Source of the DNA: Holacanthus passer
Lineage: Eukaryota > Chordata > Actinopteri > Pomacanthidae
Reading direction: 5' to 3'
Assembly (NCBI GenBank): GCA_025331565.1
Contig: JAFREQ010000046.1
Location: 1,862,501-1,926,500, forward strand
DNA: 64,000 nucleotides
Each line of letters opens with the position of its first letter. Position 1 is the stretch's first letter. The notes below the pieces were generated by a model. That model searched no databases. It saw only the letters and a list, made by a program, of their open reading frames with translations, and was not told where the DNA came from. Shown here in pieces: positions 1 through 12,463 of the stretch. The position numbers and the translations under genes are program-made.

Positions 1-1491
1 GTTGAACCATCCAGATGTATTTAACCTCCTCTGTCGGACGATAAACTGCAGAGAACCTTTGTCCCTCTTCAACCCTCTTTAACAAAAAAACTACAATCCC
101 GTTGAAGGTCCACGATCAAAACACATCTCTAATAAACTCAGTCCTGACACGATATCAAGCATCAACCAGGCACTCGTTTCTTCACTTGAACAAAACGTGT
201 GGGTTAAAACCGAAGACACACGACTCAAACATCCAAACAACTGGTGCAGTTACAGTAGCAGATCCAGGCTGAGTCTCTGGCTCCTCGTCTCCTCTCATCA
301 CTGCCATTAGCACTGAACCAGCTGACAGTCTGGTCCTATCAGTTAACACCGTCCGCCGGGAGCTCGATCCGCCGCCTCGAGATCAGGACTCACCAGAGGA
401 GCAGCGTCGCCGCCTCTGATCTTTGAGCCAGAGACAAATTTGGTTCGGCATCAAATCCCAGTTCAAACCACCCACTCGAAACACGGAGGAGGTTTCAAAA
501 TATCAGCATCGGCCTTCTCAAACATGTTTCCCTGCACGGTGAGAAGAGCTACTCCCACTTCACACAGAACCGTCGAGTCTCGACAAACTGCTTTCAGCTC
601 AATGAACAAGTTCATCCACTCGAAAATAATAATAATAAACTTCATTTATATTTAGCACTTCTCAAAACTCAGTTACAAACGTGCTCATGTAGATATAAGT
701 AGGAAGCACAGCCGAGGCTGATGGGAAAATCCTTGATTGGTATTTGGTCATAAGCAACAAAACCTGATGATGGCACTAGATGAAAAGTTAACATTATCAC
801 GATCCATCCTCTGAGGATCATGAACCACATTTCACTGCAATCGATCCAACAGCTGTCGAGCCATTTCACCAAAAAACTAAAATGTCCGCATGGTGACGCC
901 AGAGGAAAAATCTTAACTGTCACCAAAGTCATTAGGATTCATCCTCTGGAGAACATGAATATCAGTCTCCACAGGACAGTGTAACATTACTACTGTAATA
1001 TTTAACTGCAACATATGATCATTTACATTATCAATTAAAATGTTGATTATGGATCAATTAAGTCTGAAAAATGTCTGAAAACAGTCAAATAACTTTCTTT
1101 CCCAACCAACAGACATTAAATCTACAGCAGGAAACATTAAAGCAGCTGTGAAGGTTCAATACTGTTGATTGATCAATAATCCAATATCAAACAGTTCATT
1201 TTCTGTTGATTAATTGATTCAGTCCAAAATTGGATGGATGCAAAATGTACAATTAACTGCATTAACACAAAGAACTCAAATAAATAATATAATAATTATA
1301 TAATAATATCCAACAATAAAGACGTTTATAAAGACTTTCTGATACTTTCTGGAGTTTTTTATGTCTTTGAGTCATTTTTTAATTCTCTCTATAATAAAAC
1401 TGCACTTGTCTTGAACAGTGAGATTAAAGTGACTATGTCATGTTAATAACCGCCCAGTGATCCTGACATGTCGTCTCTTCCTGTCACTCAC
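1..1491. other. Non-coding stretch, probably intron
   Basis: No ORF here looks like a protein. On the minus strand a GC-rich segment ends at 394 with a consensus donor (TCTG then GTGAGT), so a non-coding exon is possible there, but no clear acceptor precedes it. Positions 675-960 hold two overlapping copies of a dispersed teleost repeat described separately. 1000-1440 is AT-rich with nothing recognisable. If ttc28 runs leftward from 19.4 kb, this is inside one of its introns. Confidence 0.5.
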
Positions 1492-1690
1492 CTTTTTCCT
1501 CGGCTGCCATTTCATCATATTTGTTCAGCGGGTCTGAGCAGCATCAAGCAGCCGGAGAGCAGCGACCAGGAGGCGGCTGCAGCAGCATGTCAGAGCCGCC
1601 GGGAGAGCCGCCTCCTCCGGCCGCCGACAGACCAGCCCGCCGCTCTAATCCCGGTCCAACAAGAGACAGAGACCGGGTCCAGTCCGGACA
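1492..1690 (-). promoter_or_regulatory. Possible first exon and promoter of a minus-strand transcript
   Basis: Read on the minus strand, a GC-rich segment (1540-1680) is followed by ATGs at 1518, 1515 and 1510. A consensus donor follows, with the exon ending AAAAAG at 1492 and the intron starting GTGAGTG. The ATG at 1510 sits in a good Kozak context (GAAATGG) and would encode MAAEEK before splicing in phase 1. The ATG at 1518 would encode MMKWQPRKK and splice in phase 0, which is the phase of the ttc28 exon 2/exon 3 junction, so an alternative ttc28 start is conceivable. Upstream lies a long GA/CT array. The structure looks like a promoter and first exon, but the peptide is too short to identify. 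Confidence 0.35.
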
Positions 1691-1755
1691 CACACACAGA
1701 CAGACAGAGAGACAGACAGACAGACAGAGAGACAGAGAGACAGGAGAGTCCCGGC

Positions 1756-1788
<33 letters not shown>

Positions 1789-1889
1789 ACTACTGCAGCT
1801 CCGAGGAGAGAAACTGAAACTGAGACACTGAAGATCTGAGAGAGAGACTGAGAGAGAGAGAGAGAGAGACTGAGAGAGAGAGAGAGACT

Positions 1890-1923
<34 letters not shown>

Positions 1924-1926
1924 GAG

Positions 1927-1968
<42 letters not shown>

Positions 1969-2090
1969 AGAGAGAGAGAGGGAGAGACTGAGAGAGAGAG
2001 AGAGAGACTGAGAGAGAGAGGAGAGAGAGAGAGTGCAGGTCTCTCTCTCTCTCTCTCTCTCTCAGTCTCTCTCTCTCTCTCTCTCCCTCT
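1687..2090. repeat. Compound CAGA/GA array followed by inverted CT array
   Basis: Tandem CAGA units (about 1690-1745) pass into GA runs broken by ACTGAG spacers (1762-2034). After a short spacer a CT run follows (2041-2088). The GA and CT blocks are complementary, so the region can fold into a long hairpin. All ORFs across it are simple translations of the repeat. Confidence 0.9.
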
Positions 2091-3059
2091 GAATGCAGGA
2101 TTTTAACTTGAATTCCTACAGTTAGTAAAAGATCTGAGTTCTTCTTCCACCTGTTTTTAATTAGCCTATATGATGAGGTAACGCTTCACCTTCCTTATCA
2201 CCTGACATATAAACAGTAAAGTATAAGTGAAGAAGTGTTTATAACACATTACAATTACATTATAATGTGCTTATAATGCTGAACTGTATCAATCAATCAG
2301 GTTTTCATGAATTGGAGAACATGATGTTTAATCAAAGATGTCAGACGTCCCAGAGGAACAGATAGACAGGAGAGTGAGCCACGTTCGCAGACGGCGGAGC
2401 CACAAAGAGAAACCGACACTCGGCCCCTGCGCTCAGGGCGGCATCGAGGGTTTGAAACCGGAGCCGAGGGGATATTACGGGGGATCAGGGGAGTGGAGAG
2501 GGCAGCGAGTCTGGGTCCAGAGAAAAGCCTCCGGGATCCTTTACCCTCCAACAACAAAGACAGAGCTCAACACTCAGCAGCCTCCAGAGCAAAGACTGAA
2601 GGAGTCTGCAGGGACACCGAGGGAAATCAATAGAGGATGAAACAGGTGTCACATAATTGATGGTTTGTCTGTGAGGCTTCTCTTACACACAATGGAAACT
2701 CTGCTTTGACACGAGTGGAGTCCATCAAGAGAACTGAACATGTTCATTACAGTAAATCTGATTCATGACTGCACGTCTGCATGTGCACGAGTGGACGACG
2801 GGGATGAAGAGGAGAAAATCAGTAATGAGCACCTACAGGACGTCACCTGTGTGTGTTTACAGCCACTCTCACACACACTGTTCACCCACGAAGCCTGAGA
2901 GGAGCTGAGCGTCAGACGAGAAGATCGACACCACTCTCATGTCTGTACGAAGAAAGTCTGAAGAATCACTGCATCCAGCCAAGAAGTAAACAGGCTGATA
3001 AACACCTGTGAAACCACAGTGTGTCATTTTTACATTATTGTGTTAGTCAGTGAGTTAGC

Positions 3060-3245
3060 ACCTTTAGACAGAGCCAGGCTAGCTGTTTCCCATTGTTTCC
3101 AGTCTTTATGCTAAGCTATGCTAATTGACTGTAGCCTGCAGACATGACAGGTATTAATGTTTGTTTGTTAAATGTGTACAAAAACAAATGTGGGGACAAA
3201 CTGTGTTTTCTCTCCAGGCGCTTTATGCTAAGCTAAGTCTATGCC
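3060..3245. repeat. TTAGCTTAGC-family dispersed repeat fragments
   Basis: Contains GCTAGCTGTTTCCC, CCAGTCTTTATGCTAAGCTA and a second TTTATGCTAAGCTAAG. These are the core words of a repeat that recurs at 27.0-27.55, 30.37-30.61 and 61.6-62.3 kb. Confidence 0.8.
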
Positions 3246-3446
3246 GGTCTCTTGATGTGACACGAAAGGTCAAATTCAAGGCCTGCGTGTCGTTAGAGGG
3301 TTAAAGCGAGCGGCTGGGTTGAAGTGTGTTTGTGCATGATTGTAACAGGTTCCTCGAATCAATAACAGAAATGAACCTCGCAGAGTGACAGCGAGGGTAA
3401 ATTGTTGTGAAGGATGAAGATCACTAACCCCATTTCCAATAATAGG

Positions 3447-3484
<38 letters not shown>
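3447..3484. repeat. (CA)n microsatellite
   Basis: About 19 perfect CA units. Confidence 0.97.
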
Positions 3485-3486
<2 letters not shown>

Positions 3487-4704
3487 CTGTCCACTTGTGT
3501 GTGACTGTCAGCCATTTAAAGAACGACCTAATCTCCAGAAATAAATGGCTGAGGGTGAATCAGTGTTGGAGCAGAATCACCAGCTCTCGCTGTGTGAAGC
3601 CTCACTGTGGCGTCGGTCTGGTCGTCAGCCGAGCGACGTCGACTCGACTGTCTCATTGCAAATAAAACCTGTTGTGTGTAAATATGAGCGGCAAGAGCCT
3701 TTAGCAGGACTAAACCAAAGCTAAAGCTGTGATGGTGTGATGAAGCCTGGTGGGTTTCAGGACCAGTAAGGACTCTGAAAACCACCATGCTTCCTGCCGT
3801 TAAACTGTGACTTCATTGATCACATGTTCCAAAACAAATGAGACAGCGGCTGCATCATGCGCTCGTGTTGACGGAGGAGAGGACGGCGGGCGGCGGTGAT
3901 GTAATGTGGGTGTAAGTGAGAGACGGGACGAGGTTCCAGATGACAGGCCGTCCCTCCTCTCGACGCCCCCCCCACCGTCGCCTTCATCGCTGCTCATGAA
4001 AGCTTCATACTGAGACACTTTTCTCTCGTCAGGTGGGAGACGGACGTTCAAGTGAAGAAGACGGTGCACAGGTTTATATTCTCAACCAATGCTTCTGTTA
4101 GAAATCAGCCATGTTACATCTTGTACCATCACATTCTCTTAATTAGTCCTCAGATACAGGAACAACTCAGAAAAGTAATTCACTGATAAAACACTGGTCT
4201 GAGCAGCTGATATTAAGCTCAGGACGGTGCAGAGCAACACGAAGAGAGAACTAACTCACAAGCTGCATGTTTCATATCTGTAGTAGAAAGAAACATGTTC
4301 CTCTGTTGCACCGTCAACATGTGCTAACAATAAATGTCTTTATATCAACAGAAGCTGTGTTAAACTGCAAATGACCTAATCCGCTCCTCAGTGTTTATGA
4401 TCATACAGAGATTCAGTTCATGTCACTGAATATTCTGGATGACGGAACAAAGACATAAAAACAGACTGTTAATTAGAAGAAAAATCATCTCCAGACACAA
4501 CAGATCAGCAGCTACAGACGTTACTGAGAGCGAGCAAACATTTCAACCTTAAACTGAAAGACTGATGCTGAGGAGGAGTTCAGGGGAAAAGTGGTCAATC
4601 ACATGAGCTTTCAAGTCACATCATCATCACAATTCATCTCAGCACTTAACAAGAGAACAACAATTAAAAATCAATCACGGCAGCTTTGCAGTGTTATTTA
4701 TGCC

Positions 4705-4739
4705 CGTGTGTGTGTAAGTGTGTGTGTGTGTGTGTGTGT
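4705..4739. repeat. (GT)n microsatellite
   Basis: GT array interrupted once by AA. Confidence 0.95.
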
Positions 4740-4860
4740 CAGTGCAGTAAAGGAATCAGATCCAGCTCATCTGAGGGAGGAAATATTACTGTCTTTGCAG
4801 CAGCCGAGCACGTCGCCATGAGATCTGGTGATTGATACGAGGTGTGACAGCTACCTGCAT

Positions 4861-4894
<34 letters not shown>

Positions 4895-5165
4895 ATGAAA
4901 TAGACTGTGAAGGATGTGAGAGGCTGAAAAACACATTTTATTGCATTATGTTCCTTCATCCCTCGTCCTCATCCTCCACCGACGGCATCCCAGAGGTAAA
5001 CAGCTGGAGAATGCATGAGGTCTCCTAACCCTAACCATGACCACTACCTTAACTAACCTTAACCTTAACCTAAGTCCTCACCCTAAAATTGAATGACCTA
5101 CATCATGAAGACTCACATTTTGTCCTCATTAGGAAGGTGAGTCCCCACAATGTGACAGTAAACAC
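4861..5165. repeat. (GT)n plus GGGGAC/CCTTAACC-type dispersed repeat
   Basis: A GT array (4862-4892) is followed at 5028-5160 by CCTAACCCTAACC and CCTTAACCTTAACC words, then by CACATTTTGTCCTCATTAGG and GAGTCCCCACAATGTG. The same words, inverted and again beside GT arrays, appear at 46.63-46.90 kb. This is one dispersed element family carrying its own microsatellite, not telomeric DNA. Confidence 0.75.
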
Positions 5166-5485
5166 ACGGGTAATAACGTCATACGTAATAACACGTCCAT
5201 GCACACACACACATAACAGGATGTAAGTCTGTAAATATACGACTGAATAAAATATTTAGTCTCAGATTTAAACAAACTATCATTCAGTTTACAGACGTGT
5301 TGACTGTGTTTGACGTCGGTCCCCCGTGCGAGGTGAAGGCCTTCAGGGAGACTCCGACTCCTGCTGCGTTGATACGAACATCAAAGACAAACTGACGGCT
5401 TCAGAATACTGACAACCTTCATATCTTCATGTGTGAAGACGCCCAGTTTCAACCAGCTCGACAAACCAAAGCTGCTGAAGACTCA

Positions 5486-5606
5486 CTACATACTACTGTT
5501 ACTACTACTACTGTTACTACTACTACTACTACTACTACTGTTACTACTACTACTACTACTACTACTGAAGGCTCATACTACTACTGTTACTACTACTACT
5601 GCTGCT
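5486..5606. repeat. (TAC/CTA)n trinucleotide array
   Basis: ACT/TAC trinucleotide tandem interrupted by TGTTAC units and ending in TGCTGCTGCTG. It generates Thr- and Leu-rich artificial ORFs. Confidence 0.95.
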
Positions 5607-6437
5607 GCTGTTTTTGGAGCTTGATGCATACAAGGAACTCAGAGTCAGGACATTTCAGCCTCATCTGTTTGTCCATTCTGTCCATTTTCGTTCCCTCGTC
5701 TGTCTGTGAGGTCGTGGAGTAGCTGTACAGATTGTTCACCAGGTATATGAGCTACAACTTTAAGGCATGTAAACACCTGACGGGGCAGCGTAGGAGACAC
5801 ACACGTGTATTTTCTGCACTCAGTGTTAAACACTGACACTGAACACTGAGGGCAGGTTCTACACGTATGGTTCATATGAGACGCGCTTCCATTGTGTGAG
5901 ACAACTACAGTTGATCTTAAATCAAAAACCCCTTCAGTCGCCATCAATAATGCAGCAGCTGTTTTCATTTGAGTGTGTGTGTGTGAGAGATTTGTTTGTG
6001 CTCATGGCTTCTGCCGGCCTCATTGTTTTTTCATGAAAACTGTAAACTGCATATTTACAACCTGTTACAAGGAGCAAACAAAGGAAACACAGAGGCACGC
6101 AGACACCAGAGGGATGCAAACAACACCAGAGTCAGAACCCGGCCTCATTAATAAACAGTTCAACTCCATATTACTGTGAGAAAAAGATCATGAAATTCTA
6201 TACAACTCACAACTCTTTGTTTCACAGCAGCTACAGAAGCTCCACACTGGCCGACCTGCCTGACAGTATTTCTGTGATGAGATAATAAAGTTGACCTTGA
6301 CCTTTGAACTTTGAACCTTTTCTTCAGCGGCTGGAAGACAAGTTTGTCAGAGAAGTTGAAAGATGAGCCGGGCTGCAGATCTTCATCAAATCACATATCA
6401 GTCTTATTCATCTCCCTGACCGGCATCATCACTCTGC

Positions 6438-6625
6438 CTCCACACACACACACACACACACACACCGAACATGAACACACACACACACACATACTGATAA
6501 ACAGGCAGAACATGAACACACAGATACACACACCATGTGTCAGGAAAGTCAACTTGATGGAGCACTTTCCACAGCCAACATGGCTACTAAACACACACCT
6601 TGGCAGTGATGAATGTAGTGGTTCG

Positions 6626-6666
<41 letters not shown>
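6438..6666. repeat. CA arrays and a (TG)n array
   Basis: CA runs at about 6438-6464 and 6475-6492 and a perfect TG run at 6628-6666. Confidence 0.95.
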
Positions 6667-6668
<2 letters not shown>

Positions 6669-7708
6669 GGACTGGGAGACACAGATTTACTACGTGTGTG
6701 TTTATGGTCTCTGTTCGGTTCAGCTGTATTATTATATTATTATTTAATGCTGCTGTTTTAGAATGAAACTTTTCTGTTTGATGTCATAATAATTATGTCG
6801 TTCTGACGTCATCACATCACGGTAATAAAACATGAAGTGTAAAATCTTCAGAATGAAGTAACCCTGACATCTTCCCATATCTCAATTTAAATTCAGGAGG
6901 TTCTGCACACGTAAACATGTTTCTGAGCTGTAAACTAACTGCTGAGACTGAACTGTGATCCAACACATCAATGCTGACATTTCTTAACACATTTATAAAA
7001 ATCAGTATTTCAACTGCTCATCTACTGTTTTAAATGATCCTGCACCTCGTGAGCTCGATGCTGACAGAGTCGACCGTTTGGGATGAAATCATGTCATGAA
7101 ATTTATTCATTTTTGTTCAGTCCTCGGCTGCAACACTTAAATATTCTGGGACAGAGGAGTGAAAATAATTTGGCTGTGATGTTACAACAGACACATGAGA
7201 CACAGTGTCATGAGGATTATAGAATATATCCATGTCTCATGTGAGTCTTAAAACTGACAGCACTTTTTTACAGGTCCATAATTTCCTAATAAGAAAGGAA
7301 ATAGTGACACAGTAAGACAAATATTTAATTAGTTGGCTTTGCTGAGTTTGTCCTGAGGGACTTTAATTTAATTTTCACTTCCAGAAATTATAACAAAACA
7401 TCTGCCTCAATAAAATAACTTTGACTCCTGACCTCAGTGTTTCTGAAATCCTGGCTCCAGTCCTGGATCCAGAGAACATGAGGTTTGACCCTGATTGTGA
7501 CCCTGAAGGTGCACACGCTGTCCCACTGAACAACGAGGACTGAAAGGAGCCAAAGCCCGTCTGTGTCATGTCGTCTGTCTCTTCCCTTGTTTCCTGTCTC
7601 TCATTGTCAACTAATGAAGTTCAAGGTAAAACTCAGATGCTCTGTGTTGCAGGTGACTTCAAATAAAGTTCTGCGGTAAGATAAAATTAACAGCTGCATC
7701 TGAAATAT

Positions 7709-7722
7709 CACACACACACACA

Positions 7723-7762
<40 letters not shown>

Positions 7763-7874
7763 GTGTACACACCCATTCATTCCACCAAAAATCAATAAGC
7801 TTTTTCTGTGGCAAATGAGGAAATGATATAGGATGGGAAGGAGGAAAAAAGTGCACAAGAAGTAGAGAAGAGTG

Positions 7875-7919
<45 letters not shown>
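7709..7919. repeat. CA, CT and GT microsatellites
   Basis: CA (7709-7726) runs straight into CT (7727-7753). A perfect GT array occupies 7875-7919. Confidence 0.95.
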
Positions 7920-8580
7920 ACTCAAGAGAACATGTGCAGCAGCCACAAAACATCCTCCACCTCTCCATGTCTTCTGTTACAGCGTCCGTCTCACCGACTT
8001 TTCCTTCTGCTGCTGAAGAGCTTCATCACCCAGACACAAGTAAAACCAGCTAAAACCAGCAGCTAAATTCAAGCGACAAAGACCTCGAGGGGTCGAAGAT
8101 ATTCTGACTCTTGTCCGTGTTGAATGAAGGAGGAAGTCGGCTGATACATCGTTATCAAAGAGTCACAACAACAGACTTTGCTGCTTGTTTTGTTCCTGTT
8201 TTTTCAGTCACTGACAGACGACGTCATCCGTCTGTATTTTGTTGTTTAATCTGGAAAACGTCAAAACCATCTGTCGTCCTGCCGACAAACAAACAACAAC
8301 AACAACACTGACTCAATAAACAGAGAAAATAAAGGACATTAAGACATTTAACTTGTTTTCACTTGTTCCGACACAAAGCAAACTGAAAATGTCGGAGCAA
8401 ACAAAACCCACACAAAAGGTGTTTTCAGATTTATCAGCATTTAGTGTGGTCACGGTCTGAGTGTGATATAAAGTCTGCAGCAGCGTGGATCCATCAGTCT
8501 GTGTGGCCTCCAGGCGCCCAGCACAAATGAGACCATTCATCTCTGCTACCATACATGGCCACTGACACTGTCTGTGTACG

Positions 8581-8581
<1 letters not shown>

Positions 8582-8662
<81 letters not shown>
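8582..8662. repeat. (CA)40 microsatellite
   Basis: About 81 bp of perfect CA, the longest uninterrupted dinucleotide array in the window. Confidence 0.98.
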
Positions 8663-8665
<3 letters not shown>

Positions 8666-9560
8666 CTGCTGTCTAATCCGCTCATTCTTCTCTGCAGCCA
8701 CAGCAGGTATTTCACCTGCTGTTGTTTCTCTCCTGAACACAGACGGCCTCCACTCTCCAACCTCAGCCACCTCTTATTATCTGCCTGGTCCCGCTTTCAG
8801 GATTTATCACATGCTGTTGTTTCTGAGGGAAACTGCGTCTCCTACAAATTTCATTTGAATACAACTAATCTGCTTTGCTAAAATATCCTTTGTTAGGAAG
8901 CAGCACGTCCTCCAGACGATCCAGGCTTTGAATCTGGGGCAGCTGGACTTGGATGTAGATATTTGAAGACTTTTGCTTCTCATCAACAGGCGTCTTAAAT
9001 TCTAACTGTTGTTTAATTTGTTCTCCAAATTAAACGACAAAATACGCTGTTTGTCGATTCACTTTGTTTCATCTCTGAACCACCTTAACTCATCATCTTG
9101 ACATGAAATCAAACCCTGAAGCATCTGACAACAGCTGTTATTTAATTAGTAGAAAAACATGTTTATTGTCCTTAAAGTAAGGGATCAAATTCTGGTGTCA
9201 GCACCAAAACTCCACTATCAAAAATGGTGTTGTCTTTATTCACATTTCAGCAAAATGTATGAATGGGACAGAGAAAGAGATGAAAGAAGAAGAAATCCCT
9301 CCACCCATCTCTCTGTCTCTCACACACACCAGATAAATCAATGTTACCAGCAAACCTTGACACACACACACCAGAGTAACACAAACAAATCCTCTCTCAT
9401 CCTCGGCTGTGAATCACACAAGTGCAGGTCGAAAGGTCAGAGGTCAAAAGCCGGGGTGTTGCCGTTGGAGAACATGGTCACATGAGGGTCAAAGTGAGGG
9501 CTAATCAAATGAGAGCAAACAGGGTGGAGGAGGTTTGTTTGGTTATCAGATCTGTCCAGC

Positions 9561-9563
<3 letters not shown>

Positions 9564-9608
<45 letters not shown>
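9564..9608. repeat. (GT)n microsatellite
   Basis: Perfect GT array of about 21 units. Confidence 0.95.
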
Positions 9609-9927
9609 GTGCTGTTAGGGGAAAAAATTGTATTGATTTTGTAAGATATCCAAAAGCTTTTGACATTGATCTCTTCCCCCTGAGAGCAGGGCGGATCGGG
9701 GCAACACCTCTGCACCTCTGGCAGTATCGAACAGCGACGGACTAATAAAACCCTCAGGTTAAAGATTCAAGGTCCGAAATGTCCAACAGCTCATCAGCTC
9801 CGACTGTGGAGACAGACAGAAGACACCTCGAGAGATCGTGATACATTTACACCTCAAATTTGTGATTAATAAATGGTAAATTAATGGATTATTATATATT
9901 TAATGTATTTATAGGCACAAGTGTTTC

Positions 9928-10057
9928 GTGTGTGTGTGTGTGTGTGTGATGATGTTAATGTCAGGAGATAATTGTCCTTTAAATGTTGGATCATCATACT
10001 CAGGTCATGCTGGAGTCAACAACACCAGTGTTATCACCCCACACAGATTATATTGAT

Positions 10058-10102
<45 letters not shown>

Positions 10103-10222
10103 CACAATAATGACGCTATGAGGGGGTGAAAATAATCATTTTAAAATAACAAACTAACACTGTTCAGGCTTGAATGTGTCCAAGAGAAAATAAATTAGAG
10201 CATGGAAAAGATAAGAGAGGTC

Positions 10223-10274
<52 letters not shown>
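9928..10274. repeat. Cluster of GT and CA arrays
   Basis: GT at 9928-9948, CA at 10060-10100 and GT at 10227-10274. The CA and second GT arrays are complementary and 126 bp apart. Confidence 0.93.
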
Positions 10275-12426
10275 GCCTGCTCTGTTTACATTTCCATGCT
10301 ACACTTCCTCGACTAACTAACAGCTAATTTGATCTGCTCGTGCCTCGTGGCAAGGTTGTATTAAATTGTGCACATTATGCTCTTTGAGTCTCACACAGGA
10401 AACGTGAGCTCCGGTGATATTCGACTATATTACCTGACAGGCGTGTTAGTGCACTTCTGCACGCGGAGCCGCTCTGGTCCCTCGAGACGCTCGTGAAGGT
10501 CACATTTAGCCAGCTGACACAACCCCCCTCTGCCTCCTCTGGATATAAGAGGAGCCGAGCGTCGGAGTCGAGAAGGAGGCGAGAACACGGCGGAGAAATT
10601 CACACGTTTGGCACAAAGGTTGCTATTTGGCAATTAACAGATTATTGAAGGTGTAAAACATTCGGTCCTTTTATATCACTGCAGGGCAGCAACTGTTCTG
10701 GTTAGTGCATAGTTTTTTTTTTTAATAAATTGTTTTAAAAATGTCAGAAAATGTTTTTAAAAAAATCACAATTCCTGCAGTTGACGTCTTCAAATGTCTT
10801 GTTTTGTCCAACTCAAATTGTTCAATCAATTGAATCTGTTGCCAATTCATTTTCTGTTGATCAACCAATTGTTCCCCTTTTTATGAAACACTAGATATTA
10901 TTATATCAGGACATTCTAGTTTATTATTCTTTTATTATTGCCACTGCACAACATGCAAGGCAACAAATTCCTATTTGCAATATTTCATATGTGTCTGTAT
11001 GAAAAATTCATTCATCCAGAGATTGTCTTGATTATTGAGTCATGATCGATTAATCGTTTGATCTGAGAAGGTCAGAAAGTTGGTTGTTGCACTTTCCTAA
11101 AGAATAAGATGAATGATGAAGAATATAATTGTCAGATGAATCCACAGTGTCTCTGACCTCAGCGTGTGTTTACACAGAAACACACATGAAACAAATGACA
11201 TGAAACAAAGCAAATCCTCCTCAGTGAGTTCCCTGTGATCAGTGGACGTGATGTGAAAAGCTAAACTCTTCCTCTTCCTCAACATGTAAAGCTGCATATT
11301 TGATGCCTGGTTTCAGAGAGATTATTCTCCCTGGAGTTTCACTGTATCTTAAGTGGGGGAAAAAGCACATGCAGCTTTTGAAGAGTTTCACTTAAAACCA
11401 TGAATATATAATTTCTTTCGGGGGTTAAAGATAAGCTGGAACATACAGCTGAGAAAGAAGCCGATCTGATTGTGAAACTGCTGAGTTCATTAATCCTTTG
11501 CTGCTCTCGTGCTGCGGCGACACTTCAGCGTCTTCCCATTAACATGAGGAATAAACAGGCTCTCGAGGGCTGATGACGATGATTTGCTCTGATTATTGAT
11601 ACTGTTTGTGGACGGAGGAGCTCAGACAGACAGTTGGTGTCACATATGCCTGGTAGAGCTTCGGGCCGGCAGCCTGGCACACACTCGCTGGGCTTCTGCC
11701 AAACAGATGAGCCTGTAATTGTGTTTGGTTTAATGGTGGAGAGTCTGCGCAGGGTTTTTACACACGGCTCCACTTCCACAGTGAAGACTTGTTTCCATTT
11801 TTACAGTAGTTGAGTTGTGAAGTGGGAGGAGTTGGTTCTGGGAGTCCATTTCATTTTTCCCACAGACGATGTTATGACTCAGTTTTGAGCTTTTCCACAG
11901 GTTCGATCGGCTTGAAACTCTCCAGACTGAATCAACGGGACAAAAGGTTAACAAGTGCATTCAGCTTTTAAGCTTCTAAGTCGAAGGTATAAGTCATTGT
12001 TAACAAGGAGAAATTACTCAGAGCAGAAAAATCCTGTGACTGTTTCATATTCTCTCATTAGATGGATTTTAATTTTGAGATATTTGGTTCAGAACTGAAA
12101 CTAATGATTCTTTTCATTCTGGATTCATCTGCTGGTTATTTTCTCCATCGATCGATTGATTATTGAAAACAGTGAGAAATGTGGTCACAATGATCCAAAG
12201 TGACACCTTCACAATGTCGGTTTGCTCCAACCAACAGAACAAACCTGCAAACTATTACAGACACATTCACATCAGTCAAATCAGTCAGAGAAAACAGCAA
12301 ATCTTCACATTTATGAAGCCGGAACCATGAAATGATTATCAAAACAGTTTCCAGTAAATTTTCTGTCAATCCACCAATCAGTGCATCGACTAATCATCTA
12401 AACTGCCAGATAATTGTAGTGAGGTA

Positions 12427-12429
<3 letters not shown>

Positions 12430-12461
<32 letters not shown>
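12430..12461. repeat. (TA)n microsatellite
   Basis: About 16 perfect TA units. A TACTYAAGTA-type dispersed repeat follows at 12480-12640. Confidence 0.95.

Positions 12462-12463
<2 letters not shown>

Noticed and set aside
1587..1817. Plus-strand ORF starting MSEPPGEPPPP
   Set aside because: It turns into translated CAGA/GA repeat within 35 codons, and the minus strand of the same place has the better first-exon signals.
2338..2640. 100-codon plus-strand ORF starting MSDVPEEQ
   Set aside because: Plausible-looking start but no recognisable family, no continuation or donor, and it overlaps antisense ORFs of equal quality.
5028..5075. Interstitial telomere-like CCTAACCCTAACC
   Set aside because: The words are degenerate and belong to a dispersed element repeated at 46.7 kb.
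8555..8881. ORFs of alternating His-Thr or Cys-Val, here and across the window
   Set aside because: They are direct translations of CA/GT arrays.
10530..10600. TATA-like GGATATAAGAGG with a GC-rich neighbourhood
   Set aside because: No exon or start codon with a usable donor follows on the plus strand.
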